Of a stretch of DNA of 64,000 nucleotides, positions 43,123-52,306 are shown one piece after another (the stretch's first letter is position 1; each line of letters starts with the position of its first letter). Under the pieces are notes generated by a model, which ran no database searches, was not told the origin of the DNA, and was given only the letters and a program-made list of their open reading frames with translations. The position numbers were made by a program, and so were the translations under genes. Source of the stretch: UBA1858 sp045105615 (lineage in GTDB: Bacteria > Pseudomonadota > Gammaproteobacteria > UBA4575). The stretch covers positions 1-64,000 of the forward strand of contig JBGCDS010000008.1 in assembly GCA_045105615.1 (NCBI GenBank), given 5' to 3'.

Positions 43123-43735
43123 CAGCATCTCGTACTGCAGTTACAAATTTTTTCATTTTATTAAGATCTTTTTTTCCTTTAACTGACTCTATGCCGCTAC
43201 TCACATCAACCGCATAGGGCCGTACCTGTTTAATCGCATCACTGACGTTATTCGGATCTAAACCACCAGCCAATATTATCGGTCTTTCTATAGCAGGAAT
43301 ATTCTGCCAATCAAATTGCTTACCGGAACCTCCAGGCTGACCGAGTTCATTACTATCTAACAATAATGCTGATGCTGAAGCATAATCCGAATCAGACACA
43401 ACTTGACCCATTCCCCCCATAGCAACACTCTTCAAGTAGGGCAGCCCAAAAGAACAACAAAACTGCTCAGTCTCATCGCCATGAAACTGCAGCATATCGA
43501 CGGGAACTTTATCTATTAGCGAGCTGATTGTACCCGCATCTTGATTCATGAATAACCCTACACTGGTGATAAATGGCCCACAACGATCAATTAACGTACA
43601 TGCTTGCTGTACATTGATTGCACGTGGACTAGACGGACAGAACACCAGTCCAACCGCATCCACACCAAGTTCCATTGCTACCTGGAGATCTTCAAGCTGA
43701 GTGATGCCACAAAATTTAATACGCGTACGAGCCAT
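43112..43735 (-). CDS. trpF: phosphoribosylanthranilate isomerase
   Basis: The 207-residue TIM-barrel enzyme starts RIKFCGITQLED (catalytic Cys in KFCG). It has VGLFMNQ, LQFHGDET, LLDSNELGQPGGSG (catalytic Asp), LAGGLDPNNV and VDVSSGIES-type phosphate loops. It performs the Amadori step before TrpC. No trpC, trpD or trpE is in the window, so the pathway is split between loci. Confidence 0.96.
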   Translation of the reverse strand: MARTRIKFCGITQLEDLQVAMELGVDAVGLVFCPSSPRAINVQQACTLIDRCGPFITSVGLFMNQDAGTISSLIDKVPVDMLQFHGDETEQFCCSFGLPYLKSVAMGGMGQVVSDSDYASASALLLDSNELGQPGGSGKQFDWQNIPAIERPIILAGGLDPNNVSDAIKQVRPYAVDVSSGIESVKGKKDLNKMKKFVTAVRDADER

Positions 43736-43766
43736 AATTAAGCTATTTTCTTAAATAAATAGTATT

Positions 43767-44516
43767 TTATAATTGATACTTAGGATCATATTGTACAGAC
43801 ATAAAATAAAGCCCCTGTGCCTGCGCAGTGACACCACCACAGGAACGATCTTTTTTCATTAATACATCTTGAGCCCATTCAACAGGATGCTCTTTCTTGC
43901 CAATACTCATCAGTACACCGGCCAGATTACGCACCATATGATGCAAGAAGCCATTAGCGGTCACATCCATAATAACTAATGTACCTTCTCTTTGTATGCT
44001 TAACCTGGAAATTTCTCGCACAGGACTTTTTGCTTGGCAGCCTAGTGCACGAAAACTAGTATAATCATGCTTTCCAATCAGATGTTCTGCACCAGCTTGC
44101 ATTAGTTGGGCATCGAGAAGTGAGTATTCCCATGCAGCCCTATTCGCCAGCAATGCCGGTCGCACTGGCTCGTTAGAGATAATATAACGATAGGATCGTG
44201 CAAGTGCAGAAAAACGCGCATGGAAGTCTTCTGGCATTAGTTTGATTGATCTCAACACCACACTACGTGGCAGATTAGAGTTGATTCCCAGCAACCAAGA
44301 GCGCAATTCGCGCTGAGCATTTGTTTCAAAGTGCATCACCTGTCCCAATGCATGCACACCTGTATCGGTTCTCCCTGCACAGGCAATACCTACTTCATGA
44401 TTGGCGACTAAGCTGATCGCACGTTCAACAGCTTCTTGCACTGACGGAACATGCGACTGTCGTTGCCATCCGCAAAAATCACTACCATCGTATTCGACAA
44501 TACCTGCAAATTTCAT
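43767..44516 (-). CDS. truA: tRNA pseudouridine(38-40) synthase
   Basis: The 249-residue enzyme has EYDGSDFCGWQRQ near the start, the catalytic Asp51 in AGRTDTGVHALGQ, DFHARFSALARSYRY and the C-terminal HHMVRNLAGVL. It modifies uridines 38-40 in the anticodon arm. It lies between fimV and trpF; the terminator after fimV means it probably starts from its own promoter in the 83-bp gap. Confidence 0.97.
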   Translation of the reverse strand: MKFAGIVEYDGSDFCGWQRQSHVPSVQEAVERAISLVANHEVGIACAGRTDTGVHALGQVMHFETNAQRELRSWLLGINSNLPRSVVLRSIKLMPEDFHARFSALARSYRYIISNEPVRPALLANRAAWEYSLLDAQLMQAGAEHLIGKHDYTSFRALGCQAKSPVREISRLSIQREGTLVIMDVTANGFLHHMVRNLAGVLMSIGKKEHPVEWAQDVLMKKDRSCGGVTAQAQGLYFMSVQYDPKYQL

Positions 44517-44537
44517 ATATTTTTTATCGCTAAAACC

Positions 44538-44571
44538 AAGAAAGCCCCAGTGTACACACTGAGGCTTTCTT
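44538..44571 (-). terminator. terminator hairpin after fimV
   Basis: The outer arms AAGAAAGCC and GGCTTTCTT pair perfectly over 9 bp, and an inner CAGTG/CACTG extends the hairpin to a TACA loop. It begins 28 bp past the fimV stop. On the minus strand it is followed by TGGTTTT. The A-rich stem base makes it potentially bidirectional. Confidence 0.75.
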
Positions 44572-44599
44572 AACTAACCTGTTACTAGAAGTTACATTT

Positions 44600-47500
44600 T
44601 TATAATTTATCTAGCAAATCCTTTGCCTGTTGGATTTGAGTTGAATCACCTTGCTCCATCACTTCTGTGAGGGTTTCTTTAGCAGCATCTTCATCTCCCA
44701 TATCGACGAAGGCCTTAGCTAGATCTAGCTTGGTACCAACCTCTTCAATCACAGATGGATTCTCTAGCTCGTAATCATCTCCAAATTCACCAAGGTCCGT
44801 CATAGTTGAATCAATATTACCAACGTCAAATTGTTCTGTCACATCATCAGTAAGCATATCTTTTTCAAATGTACCGGTCTCACTAGCAGCTAAATTTTCA
44901 TTTAGATCATCAATATCTAGGTCTGGCTTGCCAATCTCAGAAGTTTGTAAAGTTGGCAATGAAGATTCTTCCAAATTATCAGGATCAATGTCTTCCGGGT
45001 CAAAACTTAGCGTCTCAAGTTCCGCAGTTAGATTTTCCTGCACTTGTTCTAAGCTCACCGTATCTTCATCAACTCGCTCGCCCTCATCTCCACCAGCGAA
45101 AGCTTTGGCTTCATCACTATTTACATCAAACAGTGAACTATCAAACATTGCCGTCTCTGAATGATCACCCTCAAGCATATCGTCAAGGTCATTATCAATT
45201 TTAATGCCTGCACTCACAGACTCTGCATTAAGATCATCGCCAAGATCAATTGCATCATCAAGCTCCAAATCAGCTTCGGCTCCTGTTAACAACGACTCAT
45301 CTAGCATCTCAGCTTCACTTTCTTGATCAACTGAATCATTCAATTCGCTCTCTAGCGCATCTCCGTCAAAATCTAAGAACACATCATTATCATCACTTGT
45401 CGCATTCGTAGAATCTGCGTTATTACTATCAAACGCCAACGTTTCATCCCCATCACTAGACTCAGCTGCAGGCGCATCATCGCCTCCAAAATCTAATCCG
45501 GCTTCAAGTATTGCAGTAGACGACTCCTCCAGCATGTCGGCTTCTGGATCAGCCGCAAATGCTGGCGTCTCTTCAGCTGATGAATTCTCAAGAGCTTGAG
45601 ATACCCCATCACTCAAATCACCATCATCATCAAAAGTAAAATCAAGTGAGTTATCATCTAGATCATCATTATCAAAGTCTTCCATATCTTCAGAAGCCAT
45701 ACTGAAATCACTGATATCATCTGTAGCTGCAACTTCTTTTGGATCTTCTGCAAAAGCAGGAGTTTCTTCAGCAAACACCGGCGTCTCTTCAGCAACAGTT
45801 GACGCATCAACTCCTGCAAACAAAGCATGTGCAGGGACTAATGCTGCACCTAACGAAGCAATTTTAGTCCACTCAGGCGATTGCTTATCTATATTTGATT
45901 CCATTGCTTCTACATGCTGCACAAACTCATCAGATTTTTTATCTGCGTAATAAATTTCTGCTAATTTAACTTGATATTTTGCATTGTCAGGCTCTTTAAC
46001 CAGACCTTCTTTTAGAAGCTCCTCCGCCTGTTGATATAAACCGTAAGAAATGTAGACATCTGCTTCGGCTAATACATCATCGCTACCCTCAGCTGTATTA
46101 GGATCCTCACCAGTAAACACACTTTCCTCTGGCTCACCCTGTGCATCAACAGCTTCAAGATCATCTAACGCCTGATCAACATTATCAGACGAAGCAACAA
46201 CCGTATCATCAAGCATTTCATCTATTGAAGGTTCATCTTCAAAAGCGGGCAGTCCATTTGCCTCTAGACTACTCTCTTCAACATTTGCATTACGACGCTT
46301 AATCCCCAACCAACCCAATAGAAGGACAATTAAGCCACCGCCTGCATATAGCAGTGTCTTACCTTGCTCTTGGATGATTCCTTTAATTTTTTCGATGATA
46401 GAGACTTCTGCAATTGTCTCTACAGGAGTCATCACCTTAGGCTTAACTTCTGCCTGTGCAACCAAACTTTCTTCTTGCGAAGCCTGTGCTGCTTGCTCGG
46501 CCTCTAAGAATTCTTCTGGGATTGGACCCGAAAAATCAGGTAACGGTTCGACTGATGCAGCTTTAATACCAGACTCAGGCTTAGCCGCTGTTTCTAATGA
46601 CAACTCTTCGACTTGACTCTTTGCTGACTCAAGTGCTTGACCAGTTACATCCATTACCATTTCTTCTGCTTCAGGTTGCGCCAAAGAATCAGGGCTATCT
46701 GCTGCCAGAGTATTTTGCAATTGAGCTAACTGTTCATTTTGCAGGCTAATTATGTCTTCCTGCTTTTTAATCATTGATTCGAGCGTGTCGATACGGCCTT
46801 TAAGCTCAGTATTCTCTTGGCCTTTCGATTCAGTATTTTCTTTTAGTAGACTCACCTGTTTACGCAACTCTTTCAAAGTGGCATTAGCATCGTCACCAGT
46901 CTTACCTTCAGAAACATCACCTTCGCCCAAGATAGACAAAGACGAGTCTGTGCTTTTTGATTCCTCTTGTTTAGGTTGAGGCGTTTCCATCACCTCGCTA
47001 CCAACCATCTCGCCAGCATCAACATTTACAGCACTAGAATTTGCTGATGTTCCTTGCTTCCAGACCTGCCATTGACGCTGAACTTCTGCAAGCGCTTCAC
47101 GCGCAGAATATTTTGACGCCTGGTCTGCAGGAATACGCAGAACAACACCAGTCTTAAGATTATTAATATTATTTTTAGTGAAACTTTGTGGATTGGCTTC
47201 TTGAATAGCCAACATCATTTGATTAACGCTTACACCATTCTCACGCGCATATGGTTCAGCAATACTCCAAAGAGTATCTCCGCGTCTAACTGGTTTGGAA
47301 TTCGTTTTTTTTAGCGGAACTGGTTTTGATGCTGTGCTTGGCACAGCATCCTGATTAGGACGCACACTTGGCGTTGGCGTTTTTGGTGCAGGAGAATTTG
47401 CGATAGTGCGCGGTTTAGTAACCGGCTTTTTTGCAACGGGTGCAGGTTTTGTTGCTTGCGTTGCAACTTTAGGCGCTTGTATTGTTGCTTTCGCTTTCTC

Positions 47501-47902
47501 ACCAAATACTGGTGGATCTAATAATACTGTGTATTCTCTAAGTAACTTACCTTTAGCCCAACGCACATCAACTAAAAATGTTAGGAAGGGTTCACGTACA
47601 GCATCCGTTGAAGTAACTTTAATAACTGGCTTGCCATTAGACATCGTGGGCGTGAATTTCAAGCGAGTCAGAATGTATGGACGTGGCACACCAACACGTT
47701 CAAACACTTGTTGGCTTGCAAGCTCTACTTGAACTTCATCCACAGTAGCTGCACTAAAACCGACCAATTCAATCTCGGCATTCATAGGTTGATTAAGTGC
47801 AGAATTGATTTCGATTTCACCTAATCCAAATGCGAAAACGAGCCCGGGGCTTCCAACAAGCAGAGTGGCCAATAAGGTAAGTGCCACAATCTTCTTATGC
47901 AT
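44600..47902 (-). CDS. fimV: FimV/HubP-type polar assembly protein
   Basis: The start is set at ATG 47902, which has GGGGGA upstream; the frame opens 36 bp earlier without an SD. The protein of about 1100 residues has a signal peptide (VALTLLATLLVG...VFA), the FimV N-terminal domain (FGLGEIEINSALNQPMNAEIEL, in parts), and a LysM domain (RRGDTLWSIAEPYA, near 205). A coiled coil, one TM (TLLYAGGGLIVLLLGWLGI, about 520) and a very acidic repetitive cytoplasmic region follow. The conserved TPR-like FimV tail (LDLAKAFVDMGDEDAAKETL) closes it. It organises type IV pilus and polar proteins. It is in the expected asd-truA position. Confidence 0.95.
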   Translation of the reverse strand: MHKKIVALTLLATLLVGSPGLVFAFGLGEIEINSALNQPMNAEIELVGFSAATVDEVQVELASQQVFERVGVPRPYILTRLKFTPTMSNGKPVIKVTSTDAVREPFLTFLVDVRWAKGKLLREYTVLLDPPVFGEKAKATIQAPKVATQATKPAPVAKKPVTKPRTIANSPAPKTPTPSVRPNQDAVPSTASKPVPLKKTNSKPVRRGDTLWSIAEPYARENGVSVNQMMLAIQEANPQSFTKNNINNLKTGVVLRIPADQASKYSAREALAEVQRQWQVWKQGTSANSSAVNVDAGEMVGSEVMETPQPKQEESKSTDSSLSILGEGDVSEGKTGDDANATLKELRKQVSLLKENTESKGQENTELKGRIDTLESMIKKQEDIISLQNEQLAQLQNTLAADSPDSLAQPEAEEMVMDVTGQALESAKSQVEELSLETAAKPESGIKAASVEPLPDFSGPIPEEFLEAEQAAQASQEESLVAQAEVKPKVMTPVETIAEVSIIEKIKGIIQEQGKTLLYAGGGLIVLLLGWLGIKRRNANVEESSLEANGLPAFEDEPSIDEMLDDTVVASSDNVDQALDDLEAVDAQGEPEESVFTGEDPNTAEGSDDVLAEADVYISYGLYQQAEELLKEGLVKEPDNAKYQVKLAEIYYADKKSDEFVQHVEAMESNIDKQSPEWTKIASLGAALVPAHALFAGVDASTVAEETPVFAEETPAFAEDPKEVAATDDISDFSMASEDMEDFDNDDLDDNSLDFTFDDDGDLSDGVSQALENSSAEETPAFAADPEADMLEESSTAILEAGLDFGGDDAPAAESSDGDETLAFDSNNADSTNATSDDNDVFLDFDGDALESELNDSVDQESEAEMLDESLLTGAEADLELDDAIDLGDDLNAESVSAGIKIDNDLDDMLEGDHSETAMFDSSLFDVNSDEAKAFAGGDEGERVDEDTVSLEQVQENLTAELETLSFDPEDIDPDNLEESSLPTLQTSEIGKPDLDIDDLNENLAASETGTFEKDMLTDDVTEQFDVGNIDSTMTDLGEFGDDYELENPSVIEEVGTKLDLAKAFVDMGDEDAAKETLTEVMEQGDSTQIQQAKDLLDKL

Positions 47903-48007
47903 TCTTGTATCCCCCATGATTACTTTTTGTATATTCACTAGTTAATTGTCAAGTTATATAAAGATTTCACTTTAAGTTAAATGAGTAACTCACGATACTA
48001 ATATAAA

Positions 48008-49030
48008 TTATATATGATTTTCGATCAAAAATTCTGCGATCTGGACACTATTTAAAGCAGCCCCTTTTCGAACATTGTCGCTCACTATCCACATATTGAG
48101 GCCGCTAGGGTGGGAAATATCTTCTCTTATGCGACCAACAAACACCGGGTCTGTTCCGTCGGCATCTGTTGCAGCAGTGGGATAGCCTCCATCTTGCCTC
48201 TCATCCATCACCACGATACCTGGCGCTTTGCTCAACACTTCTCTCGCCTGGGCAGCAGTCATTGGCTTTTTAAGCTCCAAATGAACCGCTTCAGAGTGAC
48301 CAAATTTCACCGGGATTCTGACGGCGGTAGGATTCACACGGATACTTTTGTCACCCATAATCTTGTGTGTTTCCCATACCATTTTCATCTCTTCCTTGGT
48401 GTATCCGTTATCTTGGAATATATCTATATGTGGCAGTGCGTTAAAAGCAATTTGTTTCGGATAGACGTGACAATTCAACGGCTCATTAGCCATAATTGCT
48501 TGAGTTTGAGCATCTAATTCATCAATCGCCTCTTTGCCAGTTCCGGACACAGCTTGGTAGGTAGCAACATTAATTCTGTCGATGCCAACCGCGTCATGAA
48601 TGGGCTTTAAAGCCACTAACATTTGAATAGTTGAACAGTTTGGATTGGCAATAATGCCGCGGTTTTTATACTCTGCAATCGCATGAGAATTAACCTCCGG
48701 AACCACCAATGGAATATCATCTTCATATCGAAATCTAGAGGTGTTATCGATTACTACACAGCCTTTTTCAGCAGCAATTGGCGCATAAATATCTGAAACT
48801 GAGGCTCCCGGTGAAAATAGTCCAATTTGCACCTGCGAAAAATCAAACTTGGCCAAGTCTTGTGCTTCTAAACAGCGACTACCAAAAGGCACAGGCTTTC
48901 CTACTGAGCGCTCACTCGCCAAAGCATAAACATTCCCTACAGGGAATTTACGCTGCGCAAGAATTGATAGCATTACTTCACCTACAGCACCTGTCGCACC
49001 AACAACAGCAACATCATATTTTTTAGCCAT
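48008..49030 (-). CDS. asd: aspartate-semialdehyde dehydrogenase
   Basis: The 340-residue enzyme has the N-terminal Rossmann motif VGATGAVGEVM (10-20), catalytic Cys132 in NPNCSTIQM, and the HKIMGD and VRIPVKFGHSEA segments with the catalytic His. It reduces aspartyl phosphate for Lys, Met, Thr and diaminopimelate synthesis. It lies 32 bp downstream of leuB, consistent with an operon. Confidence 0.96.
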   Translation of the reverse strand: MAKKYDVAVVGATGAVGEVMLSILAQRKFPVGNVYALASERSVGKPVPFGSRCLEAQDLAKFDFSQVQIGLFSPGASVSDIYAPIAAEKGCVVIDNTSRFRYEDDIPLVVPEVNSHAIAEYKNRGIIANPNCSTIQMLVALKPIHDAVGIDRINVATYQAVSGTGKEAIDELDAQTQAIMANEPLNCHVYPKQIAFNALPHIDIFQDNGYTKEEMKMVWETHKIMGDKSIRVNPTAVRIPVKFGHSEAVHLELKKPMTAAQAREVLSKAPGIVVMDERQDGGYPTAATDADGTDPVFVGRIREDISHPSGLNMWIVSDNVRKGAALNSVQIAEFLIENHI

Positions 49031-49062
49031 TACGCTTCCTTACACTCTCTTAAATTCAAATC

Positions 49063-50160
49063 TTAAACAGATATTATTTCTTGTAAATTTGCTAACACAG
49101 CATTACCCATATCACTGGTGGAAACAGCCTGAATATCTCCATCAACAATGTCTTGGGTACGCACTCCCTGCTGTAATGTAGCAATCACAGCTCGCTCAAT
49201 ATTTTGTGCTGCAGTTTCTTGATTTAACGAATAGCGCAACAACATGGCAAGCGACAAAATCGTCGCCAAAGGATTAGCAATTCCTTGACCTGCAATATCC
49301 GGCGCCGAACCATGAATTGGTTCATACATGCCTTTATTGTCTTGATTCAACGACGCAGATGGCAGCATACCAATTGAACCCGTCAACATTGCTGCCGCAT
49401 CTGAAAGTATGTCGCCGAATAAATTTGAAGTTACCATCACATCAAATTGTTTAGGCGCTCTGACTAGCTGCATAGCCGCGTTATCCACATACATGTGGCT
49501 AAGCTCGACATCAGAATACTCTTGATGTACTTCCTCCATCACCTCGCGCCAGAGTAAAGACACTTCCAACACATTTGCTTTATCTATTGAGCATAGGCGT
49601 TTATCACGTTTTCGTGCAGCAAGAAATGCGACATGAGCAATACGACGAATTTCATTTTCGTCATATACCATAGTGTTATATGCACGACGCACATTATTCT
49701 CTACTAGTTGCTTACGAGGCTGTCCAAAATAAATGCCTCCGGTAAGCTCTCTCACAATCAATAAATCCAAGTCCGCTACAAGCTCTGGCTTCAAGGACGA
49801 CGCCGATGCTAACTCCGCATACAATAATGCCGGGCGTAAATTTGCGAACAAATTTAAATGTGCACGTATATCTAGCAAACCCTGCTCTGGTCGTAGATGC
49901 CTCTCCACCTGATCGTATTGAGGACCACCCACTGCACCAAGTAAAATGGCATCACAATTTTCTGCCTGCGCAATAGTTTGCTGCGGAAATGGAGAATGGG
50001 TTTGATCGTACGCAGTACCACCAATGAGACCATGCTCAACCTCTACTGATAAACCATTTTCACGCAGGCATTCCAGCACTTTAACTGCCTCACCAACAAT
50101 TTCTGGACCGATACCATCGCCAGGTAATACGAGTATTTCAGGTACATTAGAATTAGTCAT
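49063..50160 (-). CDS. leuB: 3-isopropylmalate dehydrogenase
   Basis: From ATG 50160 (MTNSNVPEILVLPGDGIGPE) the enzyme has 365 residues; a TTG two codons upstream is possible. Landmarks are VRELTGGIYFG, DKANVLEVSLLWREV, MYVDNAAMQLV, TSNLFGDILSD and the EPIHGSAPDIAGQGIANP NAD-binding loop (in parts). The start lies 8 bp inside leuD. It oxidatively decarboxylates 3-isopropylmalate in leucine synthesis. Confidence 0.97.
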   Translation of the reverse strand: MTNSNVPEILVLPGDGIGPEIVGEAVKVLECLRENGLSVEVEHGLIGGTAYDQTHSPFPQQTIAQAENCDAILLGAVGGPQYDQVERHLRPEQGLLDIRAHLNLFANLRPALLYAELASASSLKPELVADLDLLIVRELTGGIYFGQPRKQLVENNVRRAYNTMVYDENEIRRIAHVAFLAARKRDKRLCSIDKANVLEVSLLWREVMEEVHQEYSDVELSHMYVDNAAMQLVRAPKQFDVMVTSNLFGDILSDAAAMLTGSIGMLPSASLNQDNKGMYEPIHGSAPDIAGQGIANPLATILSLAMLLRYSLNQETAAQNIERAVIATLQQGVRTQDIVDGDIQAVSTSDMGNAVLANLQEIISV

Positions 50161-50797
50161 GAGCAAATAACCATGGTGATGATTGTTTTAATTTTTCTTC
50201 ATAAGCATGAATTTTTTCTTCATATTGCAACGTAATACCGATTTCATCTAAGCCATTCAACATGCAGTGTTTAAGAAATTCATCGATATCGAACTGACAA
50301 CTACCAATGTTGTTAGCCACTACTTGCTGCTTTTCCAAATCGATAGAAATTGAATAATCAGGATCACTCAAACTTGCTTCAAATAATTTATCGACCACGC
50401 TTTTTTTAAGCACAATCGGCAGCATTCCATTTTTAAAACAGTTACTAAAGAATATGTCAGCAAAGCTAGTTGAGATGACTGCGCGAAAGCCATAATCCAA
50501 CATTGCCCACACGGCATGCTCTCGTGACGAGCCACACCCATAATTATCTCGAGCTAGCAATATTTGCGCGTTTTCATATTGATCGTTATTGAGAATAAAA
50601 GTCTTATCAATGCGACGTTGGCTATTATCCTGATCAGGCTCACCTGGATCTAAATAACGCCAATCGTCAAATAGATTTACCCCAAAGCCACTCTTTTTGA
50701 CAGACTTTAAATATTGTTTAGGAATAATCGCATCAGTATCAACATTAGGCCGATCCAATGGCAACAAACTTGATGTCAGTTTAGTAAACGCTTCCAT
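50153..50797 (-). CDS. leuD: 3-isopropylmalate dehydratase small subunit
   Basis: The 214-residue subunit shows LLPLDRPNVDTDAIIPKQYL (in parts), ARDNYGCGSSREHAVWAL-like GCGSSREHAVWAM and FADIFFSNCFKNGMLPI. It completes the isomerase with LeuC. It lies 11 bp downstream of leuC and overlaps leuB by 8 bp. Confidence 0.97.
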   Translation of the reverse strand: MEAFTKLTSSLLPLDRPNVDTDAIIPKQYLKSVKKSGFGVNLFDDWRYLDPGEPDQDNSQRRIDKTFILNNDQYENAQILLARDNYGCGSSREHAVWAMLDYGFRAVISTSFADIFFSNCFKNGMLPIVLKKSVVDKLFEASLSDPDYSISIDLEKQQVVANNIGSCQFDIDEFLKHCMLNGLDEIGITLQYEEKIHAYEEKLKQSSPWLFAHD

Positions 50798-50808
50798 AGT
50801 TAAATTCT

Positions 50809-52218
50809 TTAGTTAAAATATTTACGTGCATCATCAAAGTGACCGGCAATGCTAGCTGCTGCTGCCATTGCTGGACTGACTAGATGTGTACGACCACCCT
50901 GTCCTTGGCGACCTTCAAAATTTCTATTTGAAGTTGACGCACAACGTTCACCAGAATCCAGCTGGTCGGCATTCATTCCTAAGCACATAGAGCAGCCAGG
51001 ATCACGCCACTCAAAGCCCGCTGCTTTGAAAATTTGATCTAAGCCTTCTTGTTCCGCTTGTCGTTTCACTAAACCTGAACCGGGAACAATCATTGCTAAC
51101 TTAATATTACTAGCAATGGTTTTACCCTTTACGACTTGCGCTGCCACGCGCAGATCTTCGATCCTAGAATTAGTACATGAACCAATAAAAACCTTATCTA
51201 CACTGATTTGATTGACCGCCTGACCAGGAACCAACCCCATGTAAGCAAGCGCATTTCGCATACCCTCTGCTTTAGTTGCATTAATCTCTTGATCAGGATC
51301 CGGCACGATACCATCAACTGACACGACCATTTCCGGGGATGTTCCCCAGCTTACTTGAGGACTCAGTTGACTTGCATCTAAATCCACCGTGCTATCAAAA
51401 TTCGCACCTTCATCTGACACCAGTTGACGCCAAGACTTCACTGCGGCATCCCACATTGCGTCTTTTGGTGCAAAAGGTCGTCCAGCAATATATTCAATAG
51501 TTTTTTCATCGACACCAATCACACCTGCACGCGCACCTGCTTCGATCGACATATTACAAATTGTCATACGTGCTTCTATCGATAGACTCTCAATCGCCTC
51601 ACCACAAAATTCGATGGTGTGACCATTACCCCCTGCTGTACCAATCTTGGTAATTAACGCCAGCACAATATCTTTTGAGTAAACTCCTTTGGGCAACACT
51701 CCACTGACATTTACACGCATCGATTTAGTTTTTCTTAGCAATAAACACTGGGTTGCTAAAACGTGCTCAACTTCTGAAGTACCAATACCAAAAGACAGCG
51801 CAGCTAATGCACCATGTGTAGACGTATGTGAATCGCCACAAACGATAGTCATGCCAGGCAAACTTGCCCCCTGCTCTGGACCAATCACATGCACAATGCC
51901 TTGACGTGGATCATTCATTTCAAATTTCTGCAAAGCAAAGAAATCACAGTTTTGATCGAGCGCTTGTAATTGTTTGCGTGATACAGGGTCAGCAATTTCT
52001 TTATCTCGATCTGTAGTCGGTACATTATGATCTGGTACAGCCAGCACTGAAGCTTTACGCCATGGCACTCGACCGGCTAAACGCAAACCCTCAAACGCTT
52101 GAGGTGATGTCACTTCATGCACTAAATGTCGATCAATATAGATCAAACTAGTGCCGTCATCTTGCGTATGCACTACATGAGAATTCCAAAGCTTGTCGTA
52201 TAAAGAAAATGCAGTCAT
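50809..52218 (-). CDS. leuC: 3-isopropylmalate dehydratase large subunit
   Basis: The 469-residue aconitase-family subunit has the three [4Fe-4S] cysteines: one in FIGSCTNSR and two in DPGCSMCLGMN. GDSHTSTHGA and MSIEAGARAGVIGVDE are also diagnostic. It isomerises isopropylmalate. It is the first gene of leuCDB-asd. No SD is evident before its ATG, and I see no leucine-rich leader peptide in the 88-bp gap, which holds the aroC terminator. Confidence 0.97.
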   Translation of the reverse strand: MTAFSLYDKLWNSHVVHTQDDGTSLIYIDRHLVHEVTSPQAFEGLRLAGRVPWRKASVLAVPDHNVPTTDRDKEIADPVSRKQLQALDQNCDFFALQKFEMNDPRQGIVHVIGPEQGASLPGMTIVCGDSHTSTHGALAALSFGIGTSEVEHVLATQCLLLRKTKSMRVNVSGVLPKGVYSKDIVLALITKIGTAGGNGHTIEFCGEAIESLSIEARMTICNMSIEAGARAGVIGVDEKTIEYIAGRPFAPKDAMWDAAVKSWRQLVSDEGANFDSTVDLDASQLSPQVSWGTSPEMVVSVDGIVPDPDQEINATKAEGMRNALAYMGLVPGQAVNQISVDKVFIGSCTNSRIEDLRVAAQVVKGKTIASNIKLAMIVPGSGLVKRQAEQEGLDQIFKAAGFEWRDPGCSMCLGMNADQLDSGERCASTSNRNFEGRQGQGGRTHLVSPAMAAAASIAGHFDDARKYFN

Positions 52219-52263
52219 GGATATTTATTGGTTAATTGGTTTTGTCGATTAAATTAAAATTTA

Positions 52264-52282
52264 TCGGATTTCAAAAATCCGA
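52264..52282 (-). terminator. rho-independent terminator after aroC
   Basis: On the minus strand TCGGATTT-TTG-AAATCCGA forms an 8-bp perfect stem and is followed by the AT-rich run TAAATTTTAATTT. It begins 25 bp past the aroC stop and separates prmB-aroC from leuCDB-asd. Confidence 0.75.
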
Positions 52283-52306
52283 CTGTTATTTTTACTCAGC
52301 TGCTAT

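Noticed and set aside
44928..45204. Serine-rich plus-strand frames opposite fimV
   Set aside because: They are complements of the acidic Asp/Glu codons of FimV and have no SD or recognisable domain.
44600..47902. Repetitive DNA in fimV considered as a possible CRISPR or tandem repeat array
   Set aside because: The repeats are imperfect, in frame, vary in length and encode acidic protein repeats; there are no regular spacers.
52219..52306. Leucine leader peptide or T-box-like attenuator before leuC
   Set aside because: The 88-bp gap has no Leu-rich ORF; its one hairpin (52264-52282) fits a terminator for aroC.
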